From assembly GCA_004335835.1 (NCBI GenBank), contig RWJK01000301.1, positions 62,001 through 126,000 of the forward strand: a DNA stretch of 64,000 nt. Reading direction: 5' to 3'. Positions 29,301 to 40,680 of this stretch are shown here, piece by piece; positions within the stretch are counted from its first letter, which is position 1, and each line of letters opens with the position of its first letter. This DNA comes from Scenedesmus sp. ARA3. Its lineage: Eukaryota; Chlorophyta; Chlorophyceae; Sphaeropleales; Scenedesmaceae. Both the position numbers and the translations under genes were made by a program. The notes under the pieces were generated by a model that was not told the DNA's origin, ran no database searches, and saw only the letters and a list, made by a program, of their open reading frames with translations.

Positions 29301-30181
29301 CAGAAGCAGCTAGTTAGGCAGTCAGGTGCTGACAAACACTTCCATGGCAAGCAGCTGCAGGTCCCTTCAGGCATGATACGCTGAGCCAGCACGTCATCCA
29401 CCCTGAGCAGCCAGCAGTGCTGATGTGTGCTGCGGCATCAGCCAGGCATCATCAACACCCACCAGCACTATCACTGCGATCTCCCACTGCGAGAAAGGGT
29501 CCTCATTGGGCCGGATGATGCTAGGAGACAGGAAGCAGCGCCACCTGCGCAGCAGCACAGCACACGTCAGCCACCAGCAGCAGGACACAGTGAGGATCCA
29601 GCTGCTGTTGCTGAACGGGAGCTGCCGTTGCCATACAGCCCGCAAATCTTGCGGCAGACTGCAGATAATTGCTGGTGCCTTCCATTCTTGTGATATCGCC
29701 ACTCTCGTTGCTGTCTGCCAGCTGCCTGCGGTGTGGCTTGCTGCATGCTGCCCTGCTGGCAGAGCAGAAGCTAGAGCTCGCTGCCAGAAACAGATTGCAG
29801 GCTGCCTTTGAAGCACATAAAGGTATTCGGCGCACCTGAGGCTGCAGGCTTTGCTAGTGCGGCCAACTAGCCCGCTTGCCACGTCGGGCCAGCAGTGGGT
29901 GCCCAAACGCTCCACCTGCTGCTTGAGGATCTCGTCTTCCTGTGCAGCGGCATTCAACAGTCACGCGGTGAACATGAGGATCGAAACTTTGGTAGAGTAT
30001 CTGGCTGTCTTCGCTGCCTTCCACCAGCGAACGCCTTCTGTACAGGTAGCTGCGGTACCGAGACCGTGAAAAAGCCATTCGACGGCTGGCCTACCTCTGG
30101 AGTCCAAGCTTGACGTTTCTGGTATGTGCTCATGTATTCTCCGTTGCCCTTGCGCCTGGGCTCCCTGTACTGGCCCGTCAT
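26374..30181 (-). CDS. Two-repeat (R2R3-like) MYB transcription factor with glutamine-rich C-terminus
   Basis: Exons in transcript order are 30181-30095, 29939-29836, 29544-29463, 29217-28996 and 28632-26374, giving 917 residues. The short first exon ends in WTPE and joins EDEILKQQVERLGTHCWPDV, rebuilding a MYB repeat with all three spaced Trp. The next repeat reads PFSQWEIAVIV, then FGNKWNDIANYLPMRCNNDI and KNHFNLYLKDK; its third Trp is Phe. The fourth exon ends in a charged helix (ATRRERLEKER). The last exon is 2.26 kb and encodes about 750 residues of Q/G/S/A-rich sequence with many poly-Gln runs, a likely activation domain. An acidic stretch (VVDVDGGDCGLMLSDGDFDD) and LKRQNSELEM close the protein. 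Target genes are unknown. Confidence 0.86.
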
Positions 30182-31225
30182 GGTTGCTGCTGCCAGCACG
30201 ACCACAGTGCTGGGCCAACTATAGAAAAACTGCAACTAAAACATCACCTAAATGTGCTAAGTGTGAACCGTGGAAGCTTGTTGATTGTTGGAACGAGCAT
30301 CAACGGGAGGGTGGCAAAGGTGGCAGTACACAGCAAGATTGTAGAAGCTCACAAGTGTAGCAAAAAACATATCGTGTGACCCTGATCAATAAAGCTGCAG
30401 GTAGCCACGAGTGTGCATGTAGTATTGCGTGGTGGGAGAGTGGCCCGCCACCTGCGCTGGCCGGGCACTACGGTGGCTTGTCAGTCGCATTGGATAGATT
30501 CCGTCACAAACACAGCAACGCCTGGCGATCGGAATATTGTAACTGAAGTTTCTAAGATCAGGGATAGTTTGCAGCAGTGATTGGAACGACCATGAACAGG
30601 CTGCTGACTGCCCCCCAGGCAAGGTACACGTTCCGGAGCACGGAAACGGCCCGTTGCGGGGGACTTGGGCTGATGTCTCTCTGTCAGGCAATGATCAACT
30701 AAAACTTAATTCAACGGACTTGTGGCATACATAGCCCGCCACCAAGTTGACCAAGGACACGAAGCAGCAGGAGCGATACACTGCAGCAGCTGTAGCTGCA
30801 GTTCACAGTGTGGCCAGTCAGTGACTCGTCAACACCGAAGCTGTCAGCATGCAGGATGACACAAAACCATGCAGTTGTTTGTCGACAGAAAACTTGGCAG
30901 GCTGATGCACTGCTAGATGGCTTGCATGTTTGTTCCCGTCTGACAACTCTGTCGCACAACAGTGGCAAGCAGCCAGGACAGCACAGCAGGGCCTGCCGCA
31001 CTTCTAACTGTAGTCTTTAAAACCGAACGCCAAGCCAACGCTCGGGCACTGCCTACAGCCTCACTGCTGCCTGCCAACCCAGCCTTGGCAGCACAATACT
31101 CTGAGTGTTGAGTGGCAGACACAGGCCCAAATGGGCACGCAACAAATAAGTGGCCCATAGGGCACACACCCAAACATCAAACATTCAGTTTGGCCATTGA
31201 CTATAGCGCACTCATTGCCGCAGCA
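30182..31225. other. Intergenic region upstream of MYB and downstream of NDUFAF2
   Basis: It holds the MYB promoter and the 3' UTR of the next minus-strand gene. No coding content, RNA gene or notable repeat is recognised. Confidence 0.55.
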
Positions 31226-31816
31226 CTACGAGCCCTGGCCAGTGCTGCTGCCGCTCCCAGCAGCACCCTGGCCGCCTGCACCCCCACTGGCTCCGCCTGC
31301 TGCCCCGGCCTGGCCGCCTGCTTTGCTGCTGTCTGCTGCTGCGTAGCCCCTGTTCTCCAGCTGCGAGGTGAACCTGCTCACGTCTGGGCCGCCTGCTGTG
31401 GTGGCCTGCTGGCCCAGGCTCTCCATGCGGATGCGCCGCTGCTGCTCACGCTCCTCTATGGCTGCCACCCGCTGCTGCATGAGCACCTGGCGCGCAGCAG
31501 CCCTGCGGGGACAGTAGCGGGGGCAGAAGCGTCGCAAACAGACAGCCTGGTGATTATCAGTGCAAGGCAGCTGAACTCAGCACTGGTCATACGCAGCAAG
31601 CAAGTACAGCAGTTGCGGCAGTGTAGCGTCAGGCCTGCCTAGCTGGGCCCCACGCTTAGAGGCACCCGCAGGCCTGGGCGTGCAGATAACACAGCCTGCT
31701 TGGTGAGCCTTGTCTGGCTCCTTAGTGGGTGGGCCTGCGGCCCTACTTTGGTGATTGGTAATTGGTAATTGGTGAACGTCAACTGCAACTGTCCCCCTGC
31801 TGACTGTGCCTGATGA

Positions 31817-31850
<34 letters not shown>

Positions 31851-31958
31851 GCGCACCGTGCCATCTCCTCCTCAGTGGGCGGCTCGCTGCGTGTACGCGC
31901 CAGCCAGCTGCGCCACTCTGCGGGCACCGTCTTGGGGTCGTACAGCAGGTCGTTGCCT

Positions 31959-32045
<87 letters not shown>

Positions 32046-32696
32046 GCAGCAAGGTTGCCAGGGAGTCACCGCGATGTGTGCTGGCTGACATGCAGCCAAA
32101 GCAGTCAGCAGAAAGCTTCCGACACGGCAGGCAATGCAGCAGCTGCAGTGTCTGCAATCGCGGGTCACTGCAATAAGCACTGAGGCTTGGCTGACGGCAC
32201 TGCCGGTGCTGGCAGCAAGGCCCAACACACTGCACTGCCAACTGCTGCTGCTGCTGCTGCCTGGCTGGTGGCTGTGGCGCTGTCCCACCTGGCACGCGCA
32301 CTCGCCGCCGCTCCACCAGCTGCCCCTGCAGGTCCTTCTCCAGGAACCTGCACATCCACCCGCAGCACTGTGCTGAGCCGTGTGACGCGTCAAGCTTTAT
32401 TCGACATGGTGGCAGGGTGCAGTGGAACTGACTGTGCTGGCAGCCTGGGGCAGCCAGCACAAGCACATACAGGCATGTTGTGCAACGGGCTGCATGCGCG
32501 TACTACATAGTACAGCTGCAATTACAGACGCGCATGCAAGACCTGTGCTGGCCCACGTGGTGCGCCACCTCATGCAGCCAGGCGCTGCTCACTTGTAGTA
32601 CTTGTTGCCGTTGGCGTCTGCGCCCACGAGTGTCTCCTTGAGCACGAGGCTGCGCAGCCGGTCCCAGGCCTTGGACAGCACCCCACCCCTGGACAT
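31226..32696 (-). CDS. NDUFAF2: Mitochondrial complex I assembly factor NDUFAF2 (NDUFA12-like, mimitin)
   Basis: Exons in transcript order are 32696-32593, 32347-32289, 31956-31857 and 31502-31226, giving 179 residues with phases matching. The N-terminus LVGADANGNKYYK and the block DPKTVPAEWRSWLARTRSEP followed by PTEEEM match the B17.2/NDUFA12 fold. The RTR-x-PPT-EE wording and the charged, disordered tail favour the assembly factor NDUFAF2 over the structural subunit NDUFA12. It acts in the mitochondrial matrix on late complex I intermediates. The C-terminus is Gly/Ala/Ser-rich. Intron 2 ends in a long CTG tract directly at the acceptor. The gene is divergent from the plastid lumen protein gene. 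Confidence 0.88.
31960..32043. repeat. Uninterrupted (CAG)28 microsatellite in an NDUFAF2 intron
   Basis: Twenty-eight perfect CAG triplets (84 bases) on the plus strand. On the transcribed strand this is (CTG)28 abutting the 3' splice site of the exon at 31956. It is the longest pure triplet run in the window. Confidence 0.98.
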
Positions 32697-33149
32697 GCTG
32701 CTGCTGCTGCTGCTGCTGCTGCCTCTGAGCAGCCTCCTCTTCAGTTACAGCCGACTGTGTCCGACTGATTGTGTCACAGGTGCACGGTTGACCAGTAGGG
32801 ATTGCTTCTGTTGCTTCACTGTTGCTGCTGCTTCATTCACTGCAGAGCTGCGCTGCAAAAATGTAGGATCACCTAGCACATGTGACTCCTGTCTGACTAT
32901 AGACGCTTATAAAGCAGTCACACATTGCAGCGTGATGAGCAGTGCAATTGAGGTGATCCTCCACTTGTCTCAGGACTCAGGATATGCCATATGTGGGTGG
33001 CAAGTAGCACCCAAAGCCCTGGCTTCTGCAGCGAGTGTGTCAGTCTCGCTCCTTCTTCACTACTGTTCCTCAAAACTTCACGTAGTACTACTGTTTTAAA
33101 GCTGTTTAACATCGACCACGTAGCACTCGCTGATCACTTTCGAGACACC
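32697..33149. promoter_or_regulatory. Divergent intergenic region between NDUFAF2 and the lumen protein gene
   Basis: The 453 bases between head-to-head starts are a presumptive bidirectional promoter. They open with a CTG run next to the NDUFAF2 ATG. No TATA box or known motif was identified. Confidence 0.5.
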
Positions 33150-35365
33150 ATGGCTGTCCTGCAGAAGTGCAATGCTGCTTTCGGCTGCACCCGTCCACAG
33201 CGCGTCAGGTGTCAGTCAGTAAAAGGTATTTGTCACGACAGCCAGTGGACTGATTGATCAGCTTACGTGCAACCTACTCCTGTGGTCCTCGCTCACACCC
33301 TGGACGATCAACGCACTGGCTGGCACATTCGGCTGCCACGCTCCCTTAACAATTGTACGATACCATGCCGTGCTGTTTGCTGACCTTGCAGCCAGTGCAG
33401 CCCGTGAGGAGAGCACCAGGTCTTTTGCAGCAGTAGCAGCAGCTGGCTTCACAGCACTGTCCCTGCTCAGTGCTGCTCCAGCCATGGCAGAGTTCAGGCT
33501 GCCACCCATTGACTCAGGTGGGTGCTGGTACATGTGCATGCACGGCAAAGCAGCCTGCCTGCATCTCCAAAATGCATGAAGATGCCCAGTTCGCCAACTT
33601 GGCATGTTGAACAGGATCCACCTTGATTAATAGTTGTGGCGTGTAGCAGGATGAGCTTACAAGCATGCACAACCAGCTGTTGCAGATTTCTACATGCCAA
33701 CTATGCAGCTTGGCAGGCAGTAGGATGTCGCATTGCTGACATTTACCTGTCTGCTGTCGCTGCTGGGTGCCCCCTGCAGACCCCAACAGGTGTGAGCGCG
33801 GCTACACAGGCAATACCATCGGGCAGGTGCGCTGCAAGCAACGGGGGCTGCAGAGGATGGCAGCATGTTGGACAACGTACTGCAGCAACAGGCGCAGCAG
33901 GAGCAGCAGCAGCAACAAGCGCAGCTGTGTGTTGGGCCACTCAATATCCTGCAGCAGGCTGTTGAATGTTGCTGCAGCAGGCTGTTGAATGTTGCTGAAC
34001 CGAGCTTCAGCGGCATGCATGCATCCTGCCGCAGCCGCAAAGGCTTGTATCGCCTGCTGGCCACACAACCACAGCACAGGCTGCCTCGGCTGAGCTGTGC
34101 AATATGCCTGCAGCAAAGGCCCCAGCAACTGCTATACATTTGGGATGCTCATCCATGCATTGCTAGGGGCTGCGGCGTCATCTGTGCCGCTGCTGCTGAC
34201 ATGGATGTGCCTGCTGTCCTGCCTGCGCTGCCTCACACCTCGACCCTGAACCCTGCTGCGCCCCGTGCCGCAGGCCAACGCTGTGTCTGACAAGCTGCTG
34301 GACCTGCGCAAGTGCAACTACAGCGGCAAGAACCTCTCTGGCAAGACGCTGGCGGGTGCGCTGCTCAGCGAGACAGACATGACCAACACCAACCTCACTG
34401 AGGCAGTGCTGACCAAGGTGGGGCGGGGCGCTGGGGCTGCACGGCAGCTGCAGCAGGGGGTCGGTCGCAGCTGCAGCAGGGGGTGGGTTGCAGCAGGGGA
34501 TGGCATTGGCCATGTGAAAGAAATGGATGATGGCGAGTGTGGGTGCAGCGTGCGGCGCCTTGCATGGGCCATTGCGGCAAAGGCAGCAGCAGCAGTTGCG
34601 GCAGCGTCGCTGGCTGTAGTGTGTGTGGTGCACGGGCTGCATGAGCGGTTGGCGGCTGCAACTGCAGACAAGCTGTGCAAGGGGAGGGTTATGCTGAGGG
34701 GCAGCCAGTTGCAGCAGTGCCATGCGCAGCCTGGCCTGCCTCTGCTGGTGCGGCGCTGCCAGCCTGGCCTCACATGTCAATGCACGTGCATGCTGACAGT
34801 GCCACTGCCTGCTGCGTTGCTGCCGGCCGGTCCTGCTCCTGCTGCTGCTGTAAATGTTGTTTGCAGTCGTACGGCGTGGGCGCGATCCTGTCTGGCGCCG
34901 ACCTGACCAACGCTGTGGTGGACCGCGTGGACTTCAGCAATGCCAAGCTGGACGGAGCCAAGTTTGTCAACGCAGTCGTGACAGGTGTGATTGCTGGGTG
35001 GCAGTGCTGGTGTTGGTCACAGCATGTGGCCTGCTGCAGGGAGACATGCATGTGGCATGTGGCAACGCGCGTGCATCCAGCCGGGCTTGACAGGGCGGAC
35101 CGTTTGGAGTAATGGGCGACAGCAGGGCTGTTGCTTTGCTCAACCTAGTGCGTTTGATGCTCGCCTGAGCACAGACGGCTGCCTTTATCCTGCTGCTGCT
35201 GTTGCTGCTGCTGTTGCTGCGCCAGGCACCACCTTTGACGGCGCCGACCTCACTGGGTCTGTGTGGGAGGACGCGCTGATCGGCAATGAGGACGTGAAGC
35301 GGCTGTGCTCAAACCCCACGCTCACGGGCGAGAGCAGGTTCCAGGTCGGCTGCCGCGGCGGGTGA
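33150..35365 (+). CDS. Thylakoid lumenal 17.4-kDa pentapeptide-repeat protein (TL17 type)
   Basis: Exons are 33150-33225, 33392-33517, 33780-33826, 34274-34417, 34867-34984 and 35226-35365, giving 216 residues. The N-terminus has a basic plastid transit region, then a hydrophobic lumen-transfer domain ending APAMA before EF, the expected processing site. The mature protein opens PNRCERGYTGNTIGQANAV, as in plant TL17. It continues with A(D/N)LXX pentapeptide repeats (ADLTNAVVDRVDF, AKLDGAKF, ADLTGSV) and ends LIGNEDVKRLCSNPTLTGES, then GCRGG. The family resides in the thylakoid lumen; its exact role is unsettled. The first exon donor at 33226 is chosen because it alone gives phase 1 into exon 2. 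Confidence 0.88.
33949..33994. repeat. Perfect 2 x 23-bp tandem repeat in an intron
   Basis: CTGCAGCAGGCTGTTGAATG plus TTG is repeated twice head-to-tail within the third intron of the lumen protein gene. Confidence 0.9.
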
Positions 35366-37041
35366 CAAGCCAGCAGCAGCAGCAGTAGATAGCAGTAGAT
35401 GCAGGGTTGAGCAGCTTGCAGGCAGTTGGATGGCAATCGACACTGCAGGTGTGTGAGACAGCTATGTTCCAGCGTAGCACACCTGCTGAGGACAGGTCAA
35501 AAAATCTGTGATGGAAGGATGATCCCAGGTGCGCGCACCTGCTGGGAGAGGTAATATGACAGTTTTGACACAGAGGTGTGTGGTGTAAGCAGTATCAGCT
35601 GTTTGACCATGCATGCATGGTATATGCACAGCCTGCGTATGATGATGCATCACTTTTTGCATGCACTGTGAGTGCAGTGCACTCCTGGTAACCAAATGAG
35701 CCATGGGCTACTTACGTGAATGCTCAAGCGCAACAGCTTGTTACAAGACGGCGAGCGATAGACCGTGTACACACTCGTCTGCAACAAACTTACAAGCTTT
35801 GCACTGCAGAGCTAAGCTGACCTCAAAACAGGCACTGCCTGGCAGCTGGTCTCCGGTGACCCATGCACAGCGGCCAAGCTGTAGACTTGCCGGGACGTGC
35901 GCACACTGAGACAAGATGGCCACTCAGACGAGTAAACTCCCACCGCCTGTTCAAAAGCAGCCTGGATGGCGATGACAGGAAAGCCAGCTGACCATAGTGG
36001 TAAGCCACTGGCCACTGAACACTGCTGGCAGGAGTACCACAAGGGCAGCACGACACACGTGCAAACGGACCAACTCCAAAGCTCTTAACATATGCCCCCA
36101 ACAAAAACTTTGATGGCATGCGCGACTCTGGTACAAGCAGCCAGCCACATGGCACGGGGCAACTCCACCAGCCCCAACTTCATTTGAAACAAAACAACCA
36201 CACATATTGGTTAGCGTGTGGCCGTGCCGCAGCGCAACTGGCCTACCTGCACTCCTTGAATTTTGGTGTGCAATGCCAGCCACGGCAATGGCATCAACCA
36301 GCTGCCATTCACAGCACGCGGACGGCGTGCAGGCTGCGCCAGCCTGTACTACATGGTGCACGGCAACCACCAACGTGCCTGCCTGAGGGAGGAACAGACA
36401 CACTACACGCAAGGCTTGCTGCCAGCGGTGTGCGGCGTTGCCATGGAAGCCAGGTGCCCTGCATGCACGAGCATGCTGCACGCAACTTCAAACTAAAGTA
36501 ACAACACATGCAAACGCTTGATGCCAGCACAATGTGCTGAGGCTGGTGAGGCAAGTGCCTGCAGTACACGCAGGCTGTGCAGGCATTGTGCAAAGCAGCT
36601 GGGCCAGCAGCGCACCAACTGCTGCACTTTACGTGCTGCAACTGCCACAGCTGACAAGGCTCACTCCACAGTGTGCAGCAGCAGCAGCCCTGATACAAAC
36701 ACTCTGGTTGCTTGCGCACTGTGCGATCCCTCACTGTCACACCACAAGCACCCGCTGGGTGCCAAACTCACACGCAACCGCAACGCAGCAGCACGTGCCA
36801 GCTCTTCATCATTGAAGCCTTCCTGCCGCACTGACAGCACCCGCTCACATATGTACAGCCAAGTGAGTCAAACCAGGGGCGCTTAGCACACGAGTGACAG
36901 GGGTGCACGCCGAAAGAACCGTGCTCAGTGCTGTGACAGTGATCCGGCACAGCGCCACTACACACCAGGTTGAGCACTGCCAATGCACACCCGCGCCAGC
37001 GCACCATAGGAGGGACCGTGGGTGATGCCTAGTCTGCTGGC
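35366..37041. other. Intergenic region between the convergent lumen protein and DHODH genes
   Basis: After the TGTAA signal of the lumen protein gene there is about 1.4 kb without recognisable coding sequence or structured repeats. Confidence 0.6.
35584..35588 (+). terminator. Poly(A) signal TGTAA for the lumen protein gene
   Basis: TGTAA lies about 220 nt past the TGA stop. Confidence 0.6.
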
Positions 37042-40000
37042 TCAGCCGCCGCGGCCCCAGCTGCGGCTGCGCTTGAGCCCACCGCCCGCCGCCTTGTGGT
37101 CTGCACCCACCGCGTCAGCCACGTTTGCAAACCCATCCCGTGCCAGGCACTCTGCCAGCTGCTGCTTGATGGCCGGCACCACTGCAGGCCCCTCGTAGGC
37201 CAGTGCAGTGTACAGCTCCACCAGGCTGGCCCCTGCACGAATCTTGGCGTACGCATCCTCGCCTGCAGCAGCAGCAGCAGCAGCACGCGCCAAGGCTCAG
37301 GGAGAAAGGTTGCCATGACAGCCTGTGGCGCTGCGCCCTGCCGCATGGTTGCCAGCGCTGGCGCAGCAGAGCTGGAATGCAGCAACCGAGGAGCAGCATC
37401 CAAGGAGCAGCAACCGAGCGGCATGTCGATGGTTATCAACAGGTGCCGGCCAGCGGTTAGAGCACACGCACACAGTACAGCGTGCCAGGTGGTGCCTCAC
37501 CGCTGCTGACGCCGCCGCAGCCAATGAGCGGCACCCTGCCTCCTGTGAGGCGGTACATGTCGGCCAGCACCTGCGTGGACAGCGACAGCAGCGGCGGCCC
37601 GCTCAGGCCGCCAGCCTCGCCGCCCTGCGGGTGCTCGGCGACAGCGCCTGCACAGATCGCAGCGCAGGACATGGCGGGAGGCAGCAGCAGCAGCAGAAGC
37701 TTAGAGAACGAGCGCCGAGGTAGTACTGCCACTATGAACTGCTGCATCTTCACCCATGCTGCTTCATCTGCTCCTTACTACAAATGTGTATTTCACATGC
37801 AGTTAAACATGCAAATACCTCCTTCCGTGCTACAGCTTGAGGGGTGGCTGCTGGGCTGTCCAGCACCACAGCTGCAGCAGCCCTGCCATGTGTCACATGC
37901 TGCAGCAACCCACCCACCTGGCCTGCTGATGGTGGTGTTGCCCACCACCAGGCCGTCCACCTGCGTGGCCGCCACCACTGCAGCAATGTCAGCCTTGTCA
38001 GCATCGCTCACATCGGGCGCGATCTTGACCAGCAGCGGCGGCGGGCCCCCGGGGCCCCAGTCCAAGTTGTCGCGCGTGGTCTTGACAAACGTGACGAGGT
38101 CCTGCAGCTGCTGCCGGCCCTGCAGCGCACGCAGGCCTGGCAGCAGCAGCAGCAGCAGCAGCAGGCAGCTCGCAAGGGAGTGTCACGCATGCAGGCAGCT
38201 TATGCGGGACTGCAATTACAGAAACTGCAGGTGCTGTGTAGAGCTGACGTACGGCAGCTCCAAGCACTGACAATATCATGTGTGCGTATGCATGCGTGAC
38301 ATTGCTGATGGCAGCGCGTAACAGGGTGCTGCACATCCAGCAATACAAGCACAACCTTAAACTGGCGCAACGCTGTGCAGATGTCTCTGCCGCAGGGCGA
38401 ACAGCCGCCGCCGCACCTGGCGTGTTTGGTGATGACACGTTGATGACCACAAAGTCGGCGTACTTGCCCAGCTTCATGAGCCCGATCGCATAGTCATCAG
38501 CAGCGTCCTCGCTGAGCTTGTTCTTGCCCAGGTTCACACCCAGCACGCCTGCACGGCAGCAGCAGCAGCAGCATAGCAGCACACGTGAGACAGGATAACA
38601 ATGACATAAGCAACGAGGAACATGTGGCAGACCATTTCAGCGGTGCCCGCTCTGCATCCACCTGCAGCAACTGCGCTGTGTGTCTGCAACGGTGCCTGCT
38701 GTATCTGCTGCGCTAGTCAAGCACTGCTGAGCTGCAGACCCGTTGTATGCAGCCGCCTCACCCGGCTTGATGTCGGGGTGGTGCTCCACACGCTTCCAGA
38801 AGGACTCCAGGTGGTGCGCTGCTGCGTCCGCGCCAGCGCTATTGAAGCCGTAGCGGTTGATGGTGGCCCTGCACACAGCAGCAGCAGCAGCGCGCCTTCA
38901 CACATGCAGAATCATGCAGTGCAGCTTCAACAACCAGGCTGCAGAGATGCCAGCAACTGCAGCAGTGTGTGCAACGAACCGCGTGTGTTGGGGTGCTGCT
39001 GCGGCAGCGCCACACTCTGCACAGCTGCCACTTGCAGTATGCCAGCAAATTGCAGCTGCTGCGTGCTTCAGCAGCACCTGCTGTGCTTGCTGCACCGGCG
39101 GCAGCGCCGACTACTGCATACATTGGCTGCCGCTGCTGCGCCGCTGCTGCGCTACTGCTGCTGCTGCTGGCTCAGCTGCTGCTGCTGCCGCTCACTTGAG
39201 CTCTGGCAGCCTGAACACGCGCGGCTTGTCATTGCCCGGCTGCGGCTTGGGCGTGACAGAGCCTGCAGCAGTACACAACAAAAGGTGCAGCTGAGCAGCA
39301 AGCAGGGAACTGCAGCTGAGCAGCAAGCAGGGAACTGCCAGGCGATGGCTTCCAGCTGCTGTATGCAATTGCTGTGCTGCAGCTTGACGATACACGGACA
39401 TGCAGCTGCTGGCTGGCTTCTTGCTGGCTGCTGCTCTTGTGCAGGCCGGTTGATGCTGCCGCTGGCTGTCATGCCGCTGCTGCCGTACCTACTTCCAAGA
39501 AGCCCAGCCCCAGCCCCATCAGCCCCTTGATGGCCTCTGCATCCTTGTCAAAGCCGGCAGCAAGGCCTGCAGCAGCAGCAGCAGCAGCGTTGGTCTTTTA
39601 CTGTCCCTGTTTTCGCTGGGGAGCTACATGGCGGTGAGGCTGCTTCATGTACGTGTAATCAGGTTCAGATACCAGCCTTATCCTGCTGCTGCTTGTGCGC
39701 TGCTGCTCACCAATAGGGTTTGGAAAGGTCCTGCCCCACAGCTGCACGCGCAAGCAGTCTGGGTCCGGCCTTGTTTCTCTGGGAAACAGGCCCCATTTGG
39801 CTGCTAGAATGCCAAGTCTGTGGGAATCCTCTGCATCTAGGGTTCTTAGCAAGGGTCCAGTGGCGCTGGCTAGTTCAAACTTCTTCTGTACGTCTAGTGT
39901 GGTGTAGTAGCCCAGGGCTGTCACCACTGCTGCTCCACCAGCCACAGCAGCGCCCTACAGCCAGCAGCGTCACACATTCAAGGCCGTATAAGGTACTTGA

Positions 40001-40102
40001 GCAGGTTTAATGAGCCCGCATGGCCGGACGATGCGGATCAGAGACAGGGGTTCGTCTTGCAAAAGCCCCACTCACCCTCAATCTCCGCACAAGCTTCGAC
40101 AT
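37042..40102 (-). CDS. PYRD: Dihydroorotate dehydrogenase, class 2 (mitochondrial, quinone-dependent)
   Basis: Exons in transcript order are 40102-40076, 39954-39711, 39566-39489, 39262-39196, 38868-38762, 38548-38417, 38136-37918, 37647-37501 and 37262-37042, giving 413 residues. The enzyme oxidises dihydroorotate to orotate, the fourth step of de novo UMP synthesis, passing electrons to ubiquinone. The basic start MSKLVRRLR plus a hydrophobic helix is a mitochondrial inner-membrane signal. Motifs are [60 protein letters not shown] (catalytic Ser of class 2), [22 protein letters not shown] and [18 protein letters not shown] (FMN phosphate site). All junctions are phase-consistent. The tail RSRSWGRGG is basic. 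Confidence 0.96.
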
Positions 40103-40680
40103 CTAGCTGCAGCGTTACAATAACAATGTTGCTGTGATCATTGAAACTTCATCGGAGAGCAAGCTGTGCTGCAGGTGACTGGTGCTGATGGTGAAAGCAG
40201 CACTCGGTGTGGTGGCGTGACCGCTGGTGGCTGCAACCACCATGTTGTTACACGTCACTGTTTGTCACTGTTTCTTTCATTGGGCAGCAATCTGCAGCTG
40301 GTGTTACTGTTGGCCCTGAGCCCTGACTGGGTTCAGGGCACATGACAGGCTGAGTCACCAGCTGGAGTCCAGCTGCTGGACTGCTGTGCTGCTGGGGTTG
40401 CTCAGCGAGCAAGGCGCCACCTGTGCTGTTGGAATGCTGCTTGCAATTCAACCAGCAGTCAATAGGGCTGAATTGCTACCTGGCCAGCTCAGCAAGTTGC
40501 ACTCTCGCTTGAGGCGCAGCGCTTGAGGCACGCCACAACCCTCGCTTGCTTTGCTAGCCTTGCTATGTTACACTGTTGCAGCACGTTGACTCTCCAGGCC
40601 TGCTTCTTCAATCATGTACAACCCCTCCAGCACCCGGCTATGTATACCATCTGTACAACATGCACCGCCACAAGATGCTG
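40103..40680. other. Intergenic region between CYB5D1 and DHODH
   Basis: It contains the CYB5D1 3' UTR with its poly(A) signal and the upstream region of DHODH. No other feature is seen. Confidence 0.6.
40568..40572 (-). terminator. Poly(A) signal TGTAA for CYB5D1
   Basis: TTACA on the plus strand lies about 110 nt downstream of the CYB5D1 stop. Confidence 0.55.

Noticed and set aside
31639..32466. 275-codon minus-strand frame with poly-Leu, resembling a membrane protein
   Set aside because: The Leu run is the intronic (CTG)28 tract read in frame; the real NDUFAF2 exons use other frames with proper splice sites.
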